A stretch of DNA of 64,000 bases from Rotaria macrura (lineage: Eukaryota; Rotifera; Eurotatoria; Philodinida; Philodinidae), in assembly GCA_900239685.1 (NCBI GenBank), contig OENT01000102.1, forward strand, positions 62,001-126,000, in the 5' to 3' direction. Shown piece by piece: positions 52,868-64,000 of this stretch. Position numbers and translations under genes: made by a program. Within the stretch, counting starts at the first letter, position 1. Each line of letters starts with the position of its first letter. The notes beneath the pieces were generated by a model that was not told the origin of the DNA, did not search any database, and saw only the letters and a list, made by a program, of their open reading frames with translations.

Positions 52868-55800
52868 TTAATTATGTTCAAGTAGTAGTTTTTCTAATGA
52901 TTGTTTTAATTTTTGTAATGATATATTTCCTTGAACTTTATTATGATTATCATTTTCAATATCATCAAGAAGTTTAATCCATGGTCGAATGTGTTTTTCA
53001 GCTTGTTCATATAAACTTGCAATTGAACCATTCGTTGGTTTCATTCGATCGAGAAGAATTTGAAGTTCATTACATCTGATGAAGAATAACGAAACGAACA
53101 TTATTCTCATGCCATGAAAATAAAATTCTATACATACAATCCATTGTGTTGTGGTTGACAACAATATGAAGATTTTAAAGGACAATCACGAAATATTCGT
53201 TCATCGAGTTCCCATTCAATATCGAGACGTATTTGAGATGTTGACCAATCGATTGTAAATCTTTACAAAAAAAATAAGATAAGAAAAATTTTTCCGTAAC
53301 AAACTGCCAATGATAGAAAAAATTATTTAGGCACACAACTAAATAGAAAGTGATCTACGTCTAATTAGGGTTTTTTTAAATGAAGTTAGTTCTCTTTTTG
53401 AATATCTAAATCATGCATCGTCCTCTTCAATGATTAATTTTAGAAAAGAACAAGATCATGGTAAGTAGTAATGTAGATTTACATTGAAAAAACAACAACA
53501 TTGTTACGAGAAAGAAAACTGACTTGGAACTAGAATTCCTTCAAGGTAATGAACGATGTTAAGTGAGGAATTCTTTTTTTGACGGAAATATAGTTTTATT
53601 TTTCTCTATCGAAATCAAAAACGAAAGATACGTTGAATGTCAACATAATGGCTTATGTATAATCACTTGCGTTCGAAGAACTCCGGCAAAATTTCATTCA
53701 TATCACTATTGCAATAAGCATCTGTATTTAACAATTCTCATGTTCGACTTGTATATGACTGTCGAAAAGATGAATGTGTGACAATGAATAATCCATGGCA
53801 TTTTGTACGTACTTATTATCAATTAATTTACATGGTAAAGTTTCGAGACAAACAACTAAGGTTCGTGATAAATTATTTGCTATAAGTGAATATTCAATTA
53901 ATTTTCTTATGAACTCTGTAAGATATGACATCGATATTGTGCTTGTCAATGGACGATTCCAATAGGTATTCATTTCATTTTTAAGTAATTCATAAGCTAT
54001 TTGTTGACTTTGATTTAAATTTTCTATGAATAAAATCAAAATAATAGATCAATAAATCTTTTTTGATTTGCAATAACTTTACCATCAGTAGAATAGATGA
54101 TTTTGCATTCAATGTTATCATCACTATTCTTATCGGTGATTTTTGTCCATGTTGTAATGCGACCAATCGTCTTTCCATCGAGTTGAATACGAATAAGATT
54201 ATCGAAAAATCCAAGTTCTAATTGATTCATTGATCGTTGAATTATTTTACATTCGCTTCGACTAAAAAAAACAAAAGAACAGATGACATCGACAACAAAT
54301 TTCTCTTTTGTGTTTTAATATTTCAATACATTTAGTCTTTTTTCACAATGAACAAAGCAGATACAATCAAGGAAATGTATTAGCTTATGTTCGTATCTGA
54401 TGAACTGTTAGCAGATCCAGATTATTGATTTAATATTTTATAATACAAAAGAAAAATAAACCGGATGTCAATTCAGCATAGAATTCGGATTTAATTTCTG
54501 CACAATTTAGTGGATTCCATTATAATAGAGTTCTATGAAGATTCCCTCGTTTTCAAGGTTATGAGATAAACGCATTAAACGACTATGGTCGATGTATTTC
54601 TTAGTACTTGAAAAAAGAAAAATTATTTTAGGTTTTTGAAACAACTTTGTTTTCTAAATTTCCAAACTTTGGAAATAACGTTAAAATACAAAAGAGGTAA
54701 TTGAGCACTTTCAGTACTTGAACAAAGAAGGGTTTAGGCAATCATATGGAGAATATCTACGTTCAGATTCACAGAATTAAGAATACGCTCAACTGTATTC
54801 ATTATCGAACTATGGCAAATTGAAACATAGATTTAAATGCTAAAATGTAAGAAAAATAAGTAATGGTTGAAACCAGTGTCAATTAAGATCGTGAAAACGG
54901 TACAATATGAAAGTATTTGTTCATCGTCGATTGCAAAAGCATGCATGTGTACATGTCAGAAATTCTATGGGATGCTAACAAATCTACGGATTAGAAACAT
55001 ACTTAAAACGATGTTGATAAGTAGCATCATGTAATGATTGAATGAATAAACGCATATTGTGTGCTTCTTTAAGATCATGCTGTGATATGTCATGAATATG
55101 TTGAATATCTCTATTGTAATCAGAAAACAACATGAATGATTTGTGCCAGTCCTACTTCAATCAATATGAAACAAACTTACTGTAACAATCGACTTATTAA
55201 TTGGTTATATTTCTCATTAGCTAGAATAGAATAGATGAATGAAATACGTTTTAAACCGAACATTGAGTTTTTTCCTAATGCCTACTTGATGTCAAATAAT
55301 TAACTTTATTACGTAATCGAGATATTTCTTGATCCATCTTCGTCATCATCATTGTTGTTGCTAGATCTTTTTGTAATAAACTTTGTACGTTACTAACAGC
55401 TGACATATAACATTGATCACGTAAGCTTGATAGTTGATTATCAACTCTACCAAGGATACGGTCCATTATTAAAGCGAATGTTATTTTATCAAGAGATTGT
55501 TTCTAAATATTGTCAATAAGAAATTCTATGACGAGCATGCTTTAAATGAATACTTTACTTTAATGGATTCAGCAAGTAATTGAGCAGGTGGTATACGATC
55601 CATTTTCTGCTGTAACTTATCAATGGTCGATTGAGATCTTTATTAGAAATATTCCCTATGGAATTAGATTACACTATTCATAATAAGGAATCATATTACT
55701 TTTTATTGTGCTGTTGAAGTACACGTGCAAATGCTTGTAATTGTACAAATTCTAGAGTACGCAATTGATCCATAATAATACGACGTTCCTATGAAAAAAC

Positions 55801-57846
55801 AAAGGAAGGCGTTCTGATCAGAAAAATAGGATCATCAAGACATGTTGAAGGCGTGTCGGGAATGTCAGATTCAAATGCAAATGGAGCTTTTTTAAAGTTC
55901 ACTATTAATATTGAGTAGATTAGATTTGATAAGAGTCGAACAATCTTGACTTAAATTGTGTGAAACGCATATTTTGAGTACAGAATCTAAATTTGACGAA
56001 GTTGACTAACGATACATGAAATCGGCTGCTGTCAACGAGGATTTGAAGACAGCGAACATTTTCAAACATTTTCTAGCTAATCAATACTCTAGGTAACGGA
56101 ACATTGAAGCCCCCCCCTCTCACAGTCGAGTTGCCACTTTGGAGCATAGGTTTAAGCACAAACTTTGAGGGATGGATGGGCTTAGTGAGAAACGCTTGTG
56201 ATAAAATTTTCAGCATCATAAACCTTACTAAACAAGACTTATGGTTTGTTTTATAGCTTCCACGAGAATTGTTATAACTTCCTCACTATGAGAGCTATCG
56301 AAGTCGTATCGGTCTTAGATTAAAGCTAGCCGGCAGATGCAACTTTTCATCAGATAGAATTTTGAAATTTTCTTCTGTTAACTTTTTATAAACATTTTAT
56401 TCCGTATCACTCCTATTTAGGTATAAAAAACGCACTAAATCGGACTTTTCTCAGTCCAGGAATCAAATATCGTAAATCCGGTCGATGAAAAGTTAGCTCT
56501 AATCGAGACCTATAAAACAAAAACAAAACATCTGGGAAAGCTAGAGCCGAACGGAAGTTACAGCAATTTTCCTGCTTCAAACCCATGTTTTGAGAAAGGC
56601 GCTAAAGAAGTTTTAGAAGTGAATTTTTCATGCAAACGTTTATAAAGTAATTTTTATATGGAATATTTCTAACACATTGCATTAGAATTCGTTTTTGCGG
56701 TGTCTATCAATTTATATTTTGTAGTTTTGAAGAAAACACCCCTGAATCAACCACGAAAAATTCGTCAAAAATACTAACATATCGAAAAATATAATAGTAG
56801 GGGAGAGAGTATTTCTCCCATAAGTCTGCCAAAGCTTAACCATTTTTCAAAAACCTATATATATATTCTGAAAGAGAAGATCAAGGGGTATCTGTCGATA
56901 ATGAAAAATCAAGTTCGTTTCTTTTTAGAAAAATAGGATTTTCTGAGACGGGGGGGGGGGGGCGCTTAATCACACCCATTCCAGATACTATCTTTCGATT
57001 GACGTGATGAGACCTTCGATAAAAATGACTTGGCCTACATTTCAAAACAATTCGATTGAATTAGTCGGAATTCGCTAAAACGGTTATAGGATAGCAATGA
57101 CAGTTAACATAAATCAACAAGTTTGAATTGATGTAAACTAAGAATGATCTATGATTCTGAGTATTTCCAAAAATGATTAATAAATTATTCACAATAAATT
57201 GTTCTTTTTTTCTTGGTACTCTCTGCAGAAGAAGTATGAGAAAGAAAATTATGAATTACCTGTGACATAGAATTGTTAGCATCATCGGATAATGAATCGA
57301 TTTTATCTGTTATAACAATACTACCGAAAAAATACTTATGTTCGCTTGATATAAGTTTCGCTAATATAACCGATAAATTATCATTAAAAGCTGTTGTTGT
57401 TGGTTTTGATTTCTACAATAGTAAATAAAACGAAAATATGTGAGATCATAAGAAGAGAAATTTTTATTTTACTATTTGATTAAATAGATCTATTATTTCA
57501 CAATCGACAGTTTTTAAAATAATCGATTCTAAAGAAAGAGAGAATATATGAATCGAGACTTGAGCAAAGTCAGTACAATACCAAGTCTAGATTGAATATC
57601 AACTGTTGTTAGTGCTGGTGTCTTAACAATCGTTGGCGTCAACGGTAGAAAACATTGTTTACTTGCTAAGCATTGTTGTCGTTTATTGTATAAGAACTTT
57701 TTTGATAACGATGAGGATATTTTATTGATTGTTATTGTTCTTTGTATGTCATTATCAGCAAGAATATTCGGAAGAATCGGTCGAATATGGTGAGCATTAG
57801 AGCTTTGAATATGAATGTTGAGCGTGTAAGAAATAGTTGATGGCAT
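52868..57846 (-). CDS. Unrecognised helical/coiled-coil protein, 12 exons, 575 residues
   Basis: I do not recognise the family. Exons on the minus strand, all phases consistent: 57582-57846, 57473-57528, 57260-57412, 55700-55788, 55559-55637, 55286-55502, 55181-55220, 55003-55110, 54083-54261, 53813-54023, 53138-53260, 52868-53075; total 1728 nt. The start used is MPSTISYTLN; an in-frame ATG 96 bases upstream (57942) would add 32 residues. No signal peptide or membrane segment. The N-terminal 90 residues are Ser/Thr/Pro-containing and look disordered. The middle (about 150-330) is Gln/Leu/Lys-rich and probably coiled coil. A more globular second half has GKTIGRITTWTKIT, NTYWNRPLTS, a Cys-rich DCPLKSSYCCQP and a helical end. 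The clean exon structure argues for a real conserved gene, plausibly a complex subunit. The largest intron (55789-57259) carries an inserted element. Confidence 0.75.
56098..56980. mobile_element. Insertion with imperfect inverted ends containing poly-C / poly-G tracts, inside an intron
   Basis: The left end near 56104 reads ATTGAAGCCCCCCCC then TCTCACAG. The right end, read inward, is ATTAAGCG, then a long C run, then GTCTCAGAAAA; on the plus strand this is a run of about 13 G at 56949-56962. About 850 bases lie between, with no coding capacity. It lies in the largest intron of the twelve-exon gene. A non-autonomous DNA element is the likeliest reading; the family is not identified. Confidence 0.45.
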
Positions 57847-58190
57847 TTTGATTGAATTGACGAATTGAATGAATGCCACAGTGTAACGAATCTTTTCTTG
57901 TGGTTCTTTGTTTTTACCGGTCAATAGAAAAAAATGAACCAACAGAATGAAAAAGCGCAGCTTTCTCAGCGAATCAATATCAAGCAGATGATGCTTAGCG
58001 CCCTCTAACAGAAGTATTCGACAGGTCGAATAAGAACAGATAGAAAGAATTAATTATTCTCTACCAGTTGAAAATTGAAAATGATCATCTATCACTTGAT
58101 TGACTTTAAGTATTTTTTAATTGTTCTAACAATCATCATTGTAAAAGTAACTTTTTACATAAATATTTTCGATTGAAAAAAACAAGGGGA

Positions 58191-58694
58191 CAGTACCAAT
58201 GTTCTTAATAGAAATCTGAAATAGGATGCACGGGTACACTGTGTTTTACAGACACCATGTATAAGTACACATTGTTTTGTAGAGCAAGGTGTACAAAGTG
58301 TACGAGAAGCGTAAAAATGGTGTCTTGTCACAAAATAAAACTTTTATTTCATATTTCAGTTTAATAAGCGCATGAAGATTTACAATACATAAAATTAAAA
58401 TGGTTTTAAAATCACAAAAGAAAAAGAGATCTGAGTGAATAAAAGATATCAACTGACACATTCTCCAAGCACTCTGATTCATCCACAGCTTGACCATACC
58501 CAATAGATAAATTTATTCGAAGCATAATGGTTCGAAAACTGTTAAAAACAAAGTGTACAATGAAATTTCAGTATGTACGCTGTACACACTGTTTTTTTCT
58601 GCAGCGTGTAAAACAGTCTGTAAATTCTGTTTCATTAGGGTACCGTACATTTTGTTTTTCTGGGTACACTCTTTCATTAAGAACACTGGACAGT
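58191..58694. mobile_element. MITE-like element with CAGT...TGTTCTTAAT inverted ends and GTGTAC-rich interior
   Basis: Left end CAGTACCAATGTTCTTAAT, right end ATTAAGAACACTGGACAGTA, imperfect inverted repeats of about 25 bases. Inside each end, GTACAC/GTGTAC words recur (GGGTACACTGTGTTTTACAG on the left; TACACACTG, GTGTAAAACAGTCTGT and GGGTACAC on the right), so the subterminal parts also fold back. No transposase. The CAGT start recalls Tc1/mariner-type MITEs but no TA duplication is clear. Confidence 0.55.
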
Positions 58695-60419
58695 ACGTCG
58701 AAGAAAAAACCAATACAACTATGAAAACGTACTTGGGAAAACTAAAATATTGCAATATAATTTGACGAGTTACGTCGAGATCCTTGGAAGGTTGTTTTGG
58801 CCGAAATCGTCTTTTCTGCAAGCGATGGGACCATTTTGCTTGTTGAAGAGAACTTTTCTTGATTTTGGACATTTATATCTGGCCGAACACGTCGAGTTCT
58901 ACTTGAGAAGTAGTTGGCTGTGTTAGACAGTTATTTGGAGAGAATCGTATCATGATTTACTCGAATCTCCGACTAAGATATATTCTTTGATGTGATTGAG
59001 TTTTTTCAGAAAGCTAATGTAGTACTAAGAGGATCATTGCAAATAATTTTCGCGTGCGAAACTCTCAAGGAAGCAATTTATTTAGAATATTATACAGTGT
59101 GTAATGTACAGGCTTTGGTTTTGTTGGACTAAAATATCGGAAAAACACTAACTTAATTCATGAATGAAAATTCTCTTTTAAATTCCAGAATAATCTAGAG
59201 ACCTTCGCAAGTAAAATGTATTCTTAATTTGTGAACTATTTCAAAACATCTTAGATATCATTTATGATATGTCCGGATGAATCGAGATACTAGAATATGA
59301 AAAAATTAAACAGTAGAATCTGAAGTAAAATAGTTGTATAGTAGCGGAGAAACGAATAAGCGAAAGATGGAAGAAAATTGAATGCATTCGACATCAGTTT
59401 GATCATTATCATTTTAATACTAATGGAAAACGATGAAATACCATGGAAAATAGACAAAAAAAGGAATTCTGATAATACTTTCAATCAGATTACAGCCAAT
59501 AGAATAGAAATAAACTATTTATTCTATACGTGATTCCTTTAGTTATTAATTGTCGAATAGCAAGTATCTAATGTTTGTAGCTTCAAAATATAACAGTAAA
59601 TCGTATACTGACGCGATCTCCCAAACGTAACATGCCAATTACCAAAGCCCACTTATAAATACTTCACCACCACAGAGATGACATTAATTTTAATTTTATT
59701 TCCCTACGTTAGATGTTAGTATGAGTGTGAATGGATATTTTTTATCAAAGAAACTCCGCACAACTAACAATAGACTTACATCTGAGAGGATCGCCTGATT
59801 GTGCTGTAATTCATTGCTATTAAAGTCACAGTTGTGAGCTGGAACAAAATGGTGAAACATATTTTAGGATCAAGAAAACAAATGCTTCATCTCACAAAAT
59901 ATTGATCAAGCATGATTAATATAGCTCATTTGTGACTTGAAATTTTGTAAGTTTGTTTTTGCAAGAAGAGACATCTGCAAAGATTGAAGCATCATCGGCG
60001 TAAGCGAGATTTGAACTGTGATATTCAGAAGAAAAGTCAACGAGTATTGAGCACCGATCAAGATAAACTTTAGCAGATATTTTTCTTTCTGCTGAAGATG
60101 ATGAGAACAAAAATATGAGTTCAACGTCTCGCCTTTTAAGAACAACTTTTTTTCAAAATGGCATTGCAATCTATGGTACTAAATCGTCGAAATCAACATA
60201 ATTCATATGAAGCATTCGCTATAGATAGTTTTGAGTATTTGACAAAATCCTTTGATCTAATCGAGAACAATCATGCTGATAATACAGAAGAAATCTGACG
60301 AGACTTATGATGAAGACAAGACGATGGTATGGTGACCCATTCATTCGCAGGAGATTCATTCCTATAATCGAATCCTAACAGAATCCGATTGGATTACATA
60401 CGTGTCTATATAAAACCAA
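58695..60419. other. Intergenic, no recognisable gene
   Basis: AT-rich. Short frames on both strands lack domains or consistent splice partners. Confidence 0.4.
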
Positions 60420-60744
60420 CCCATGTCGAACAAGCACGGCCGTAAACGACCGTATACGGAGGAATACGGCAAAATACATGGTCCAGTATTACGATCGTAT
60501 ATCTCCGTGTCGTATACGGAGAAATACGACGATATACGGAGAGAAAAATGATCGTTTACGGTCCTCGTATTCAAAAGCTGTAAACGGTTTCCGTTTTCCA
60601 CCGTATTTCCCCGTATACGATACGGCGATATACGACCGTAATACTGGACCATGTAAAACGCTAAGATACGACCGTTTACGATCGTGTGGGGACCGTATAC
60701 GGTCGTTTACAGCCGTATACGCAGTCCGTAATCGTCGACCTGGG
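60420..60744. mobile_element. CCCAGGTC-terminus element (copy 3, 325 bp)
   Basis: It begins CCCATGTCGAACAAGCACGG and ends TCGACCTGGG, so the inverted terminus is CCCAGGTCGA with one mismatch at the left. The interior is packed with CGTATACGG / CGTAAACGACCGTA units. CATGGTCCAGTATTACG occurs once in each orientation (about 60477 and 60655). Flanking dinucleotides are AA on both sides. The TTACGGTCGTTTAC unit is shared with copy 2, linking the two. No coding capacity. Confidence 0.7.
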
Positions 60745-61455
60745 AACGTAGTTCTATCGGAATTCGTGAGACAGAATGGCTTTCGGATCCTTGTTGTTAC
60801 CTATTACGGTGACCAACTGTAGGAATTTTACCGACTCTGACACGAGCTTTCGACACATTTGTAGTAATGTCACCTGGTACTAATTAGCACTTAATTGAGA
60901 AAATAGGATTCATTCTTCGAATCCGTTTGTAAATCAACGTCCCAAAATCCGATCGAATTTTGCCGGTTGATCGGATCGTATAGGATCAAGTATTGGTTTC
61001 ATTCACCCATCTTAATGACGAAACTAAAATCAGTAATAATTAAAATTTCAAGAAATCTTCGTTTATTTTCTATTTTATGTGGTTTTTGAAATATCAGTGT
61101 GGTTTGCTGTTCACGTTCTTAAAAGATTTTTATCTTTCCAATTTCAACAAGTTTTCCTGTTTCGCATTATTTTCCTTTTAATTGCTTGGTCTATATTAAG
61201 CACTATCAGTCTCACTTCTTTGAAACATAAAAATCTACGATCAGATCTAATACAATGTACGAAGCAGATAAAACAGACCATCCTAAAAGCTCATCTATCA
61301 ATCAAAAGATCAGTATTTCAAATAGTTTCTTTTTATTCTAACTTCAATTTTCAATACAAAAAAAAAGACAAACCGCACGAGGCGCAAGAAAAAAAGATCT
61401 TTGTCATAGTCATAGACGAGAGTTTCATTCAGATACATATGGAAGAGATTCACTG
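60745..61455. other. Intergenic, no recognisable gene
   Basis: AT-rich. An open frame at 61079-61459 (plus) runs into the 3' end of the HExxH gene on the other strand. Its Phe/Ile/Ser-rich composition and lack of motifs argue against a gene. Confidence 0.4.
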
Positions 61456-63753
61456 TTAACATATAAATCGATCATTAACTATATCCACACCCATACTAGT
61501 CGATGGTTCACGCGGGATAGCTCCATCATTTCTCGTCAATGCTGGTAATTCAGTTCCATTTTCAATTGCAATTAAAAATTGTTCAACATAATTTACATTT
61601 ATTGTTTCTTTTGATTGAAACCAATTGATTTGTTCCTTAAATAAATTCATTTCAGCTAATCTATCGAATTCTTGATCACATTTTGGTTTGTCAATCTGGC
61701 AATACTGCAGCATGTTGGGTGTACTCATATTCATGTCATCGACTTGCTAAACAGAAGAAAAGCAACGTTCTGAGAGATTGTTCTTTATCTTTTACTCCTT
61801 GCTGTACGTTGTACCAAGCTGAACAATAATTATAGATACGTTTGGTCTGTATGTAGATTTGAGAGCTCACGTATCAAGTTACTTCTGAGATTGACTATAT
61901 ACATGATTTAATGATAGGGGATCGACATATGAGTGTTCGTGTCATCAATTTGTTTATTCATAATGGATATTTGTATGTGTTGACAATGGATGAACACCAC
62001 TTGGGAAAAGAAGAAGAAAAAATGATAGTAATAATAATTAAAATGATTGAAAAAGGAAAGATTACTGCTCTCACTTACACCACATCAACAACCAACACAC
62101 TTCAACTACCTCTAAAACGCTAGCAGAAATTTAAAAATAAAACATGCATGTAACTGTTCTAATGAGGAAGAGAGTGTAAAAAGGAAAAGATTATAGACCA
62201 TTTCAAAAGGACTACAATAAACGAAAACCATGTTGTTTAAAAGTCAGAGGTAGTAGAGTGTCATCCATCTATGGTAATACCTTAAATATCTGAACTTAGC
62301 TCTCCCATCCATCTCCCCTACCCTTTATCGATGTTATCAAAAAGAAAAATACTTAATAAACTCCTTACTTGGTGTATTCGAGCATGAGCACATTCATGCA
62401 ATGCAACTGTGATTAACTCCATTTTTGTAATTGAGTCCAATAATCGAGTATTCGTTTTCCATTTAGAAATCTCAACCGAAAAATAACTTTCATTGACGAA
62501 AAACTCGTTCATGCCAGAAAACCCACGTAATCTTGGAAAATCGATCGAAATAAAATGGACCTGCATCTGCTCTCTAAAAAATAACCGTTTCCCAGAAAAC
62601 CAACGCAAAAAGGTTTGCGAGGCTCGGAAACCCTTTTCTTACTCTCGGGAACTAATTCAAGGGTTTCCGAGCTTTCGGAAACCCATTTTTTACCATTAGA
62701 AACTCTTAAAAGGTTTCCGATAGTAACAAACTCGTAAACCGAAAATGGTTNAACCATTTTCGGTTTACGAGTTTGTTACTATCGGAAACCTTTTAAGAGT
62801 TTCTAATGGTAAAAAATGGGTTTCCGAAAGCTCGGAAACCCTTGAATTAGTTCCCGAGAGTAAGAAAAGGGTTTCCGAGCCTCGCAAACCTTTTTGCGTT
62901 GGTTTTCTGGGAAACGGTTATTTTTTAGAGAGTGAGATTCAGCCATTTTCTTAATTTCGACATTTTGACCCAGGACTTCATGTATCAGATTTTCAATCAG
63001 ATCAATAATCTGAAAAAGAACCAAACAAAATAACTGACATGAAATTAGGAGACGATTGGTCGCATGAACTCTCTGAAAAAATCCCCAATGTTTCAAATAT
63101 GTAAATTTCAATTCAGTCTCACTTTTTGATGGTCTCTTGCCTAACAAGTACTCAGAGAAAAGATGCGAGGGACTCCAAACTCCTATCCTAATCTTCATTG
63201 TGCACATCTTCTTTGTGCTTCATTCATTTTAAACTCACTTGAGGATGATTGATGGTTTTCAATACAACAGATTTCCATTGCTCCAACTGTGGTGTCAGAG
63301 TTGTATGAACGAATAAATCTTCGGTTTTCATAAAGAGTAGTACTGTTAACCATAACTGCATTTTCATTTTTGTAATGTGAACCATTAATGTTAGTTGAGC
63401 ACGAGCATTAATATCTGAACCGTTTCGTTGAACAATATTAGCCAATGCTGTAAATCCTTTATTTGGAAATGAAACTTCCAAATTTTCATCATAACGACTG
63501 CAAAAATTCATAATGACAACAGCAGGCATATTTCTAAAATGAAAATTTGTACGCGTCTTGGTGAATAATATAGTGAAAAACATTTTTTTCATCCTTAGAT
63601 TACATACTGGACCGATTCTTCTGGTTTCGTACATCGCAATTGTATCGGCATGATAGTTTTGAGGTTTTGAACCAAACTAGATAGATCAACATATTCATCA
63701 TTCTCATGTACAGGTAAAAATTCATCACAGAAACATTGCATCACTTCAACCAT
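61456..63753 (-). CDS. Unrecognised protein with HExxH (HECAH) motif, possible zinc metallopeptidase; gene interrupted by a palindrome
   Basis: Family not recognised. Exons on the minus strand: 63608-63753, 63239-63533, an exon starting at 63009 (end uncertain, about 62940), 62369-62560 and 61456-61746. The start is MVEVMQCFCDEFLPVH after an in-frame-free upstream. Phases agree for the first two junctions and for the last. The first 147 residues are helical/mixed (FPNKGFTALANIV, KMQLWLTVLLFMK). The exon at 63009 gives IIDLIENLIHEVLGQN. The fourth exon has FVNESYFSVEISKWK then MELITVALHECAHARIHQ, where HECAH fits the HExxH zinc-binding pattern of gluzincin-like peptidases. The last exon is acidic with a Cys pair and ends DRFIC. 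No signal peptide. A 363-base palindrome sits between the third and fourth exons without an obvious donor before it, so the gene may be broken, or the palindrome may be intronic. Catalytic function is unproven. Confidence 0.6.
62570..62932. repeat. Perfect palindrome, arms of 180-181 bases, centred on an ambiguous base
   Basis: Every base I compared from 62571-62750 is complementary to 62752-62931, with the single N of this region exactly on the axis at 62751. The arms are rich in GGAAACC / GGTTTCC units, like the fold-back elements at 33.0 and 37.2 kb. The outer 20 bases beyond the arms are also loosely inverted (AAAATGGACCTGCATCT against AAAATGGCTGAATCT). It is either a fold-back element or an assembly join of one arm with its own reverse copy. 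Confidence 0.8.
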
Positions 63754-64000
63754 TTAAAAAAAATGAGAATCAAATCAAGAATCCTAATTGGAATCTAAAA
63801 CAAAATGTCAAGTTAATATTTCACTTTTATACGAACAGTGTGAGACGAGTTTCTGTTTTTTCAAAAAAAGTGTCATTTAGTTTGTTGGACGTGAAGTTCC
63901 GAGAGAAAAGCAAAATTTTTCATCGCTATTTTTCAATATTGAACTTTATTTAAAAAATATACTATGAAGTATAGGTGACATATCAAACGGTTTGCGAAGG
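63754..64000. other. 5' flank of the HExxH gene
   Basis: AT-rich upstream sequence to the window edge. No clear core promoter motif. Confidence 0.4.

Noticed and set aside
60362-60822. Two opposite frames of about 100 codons with similar Tyr/Arg-rich peptides.
   Set aside because: Product of CGTATACGG repeats in copy 3 of the CCCAGGTC element.
61079-61459. Plus-strand frame of 126 codons.
   Set aside because: Runs antisense into the end of the HExxH gene, biased composition, no recognisable motif.
62493-63207. Open frames running through the palindrome, including ones containing an unknown residue.
   Set aside because: The two palindrome arms translate to the same peptide on opposite strands; not a gene.

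Overview
This is an AT-rich, intron-rich eukaryotic window, most likely from a bdelloid rotifer (Adineta/Rotaria-like). The reasons are: compact metazoan genes with many introns of about 40-70 bases next to a few kilobase introns; an FG-GAP/VCBS propeller protein with a short signal anchor and a Thr-rich stalk, a type very common in bdelloids; and animal-only families (spectraplakin, a claudin/PMP22-like protein, TMEM26, an animal-type UAP1). The organism assignment is inference. Exon models were built by hand from splice sites, frame continuity and family resemblance.

Layout. 1548-14192 (+) is the 3' part of a spectraplakin (MACF1/dystonin/Shot family): a spectrin-repeat rod, a GAS2 domain and a basic C-terminal tail, with the usual EF-hand pair apparently missing. 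16970-19811 (-) is a two-exon FG-GAP propeller membrane protein. 22891-24997 (+) is a secreted or anchored CAP (SCP/PR-1) protein with a Cys-rich C-terminal part. It converges, 143 bases apart, on a complete nine-exon UDP-N-acetylglucosamine pyrophosphorylase gene (UAP1, 25141-27854, -). 27.9-34.8 kb has no recognised gene but holds a 1.27 kb terminal-inverted-repeat element. 34836-35669 (-) is a single-exon TMEM26-like protein. 35.7-43.9 kb has palindromic non-autonomous elements and a broken hAT transposase end. 43965-44839 (+) is a claudin-like tetraspan gene. 44.8-48.5 kb is intergenic. 48556-49836 (+) is a Trm9/ALKBH8-type tRNA methyltransferase. 52868-57846 (-) is a twelve-exon gene for a protein I do not recognise, with an inverted-repeat insertion in its largest intron. 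58.2-61.4 kb carries two more inverted-repeat elements. 61456-63753 (-) is an unrecognised gene with an HExxH motif, interrupted or intron-loaded by a perfect palindrome centred on an N.

The genes are functionally unrelated housekeeping and cell-surface genes. The most notable non-genic content is a family of elements sharing the terminus CCCAGGTC at three sites (30.2-31.5, 38.2-38.6 and 60.4-60.7 kb), plus other fold-back elements at 37.2, 56.1, 58.2 and 62.6 kb. No retroviral or LTR-type remnant, rRNA, tRNA or CRISPR array was recognised.
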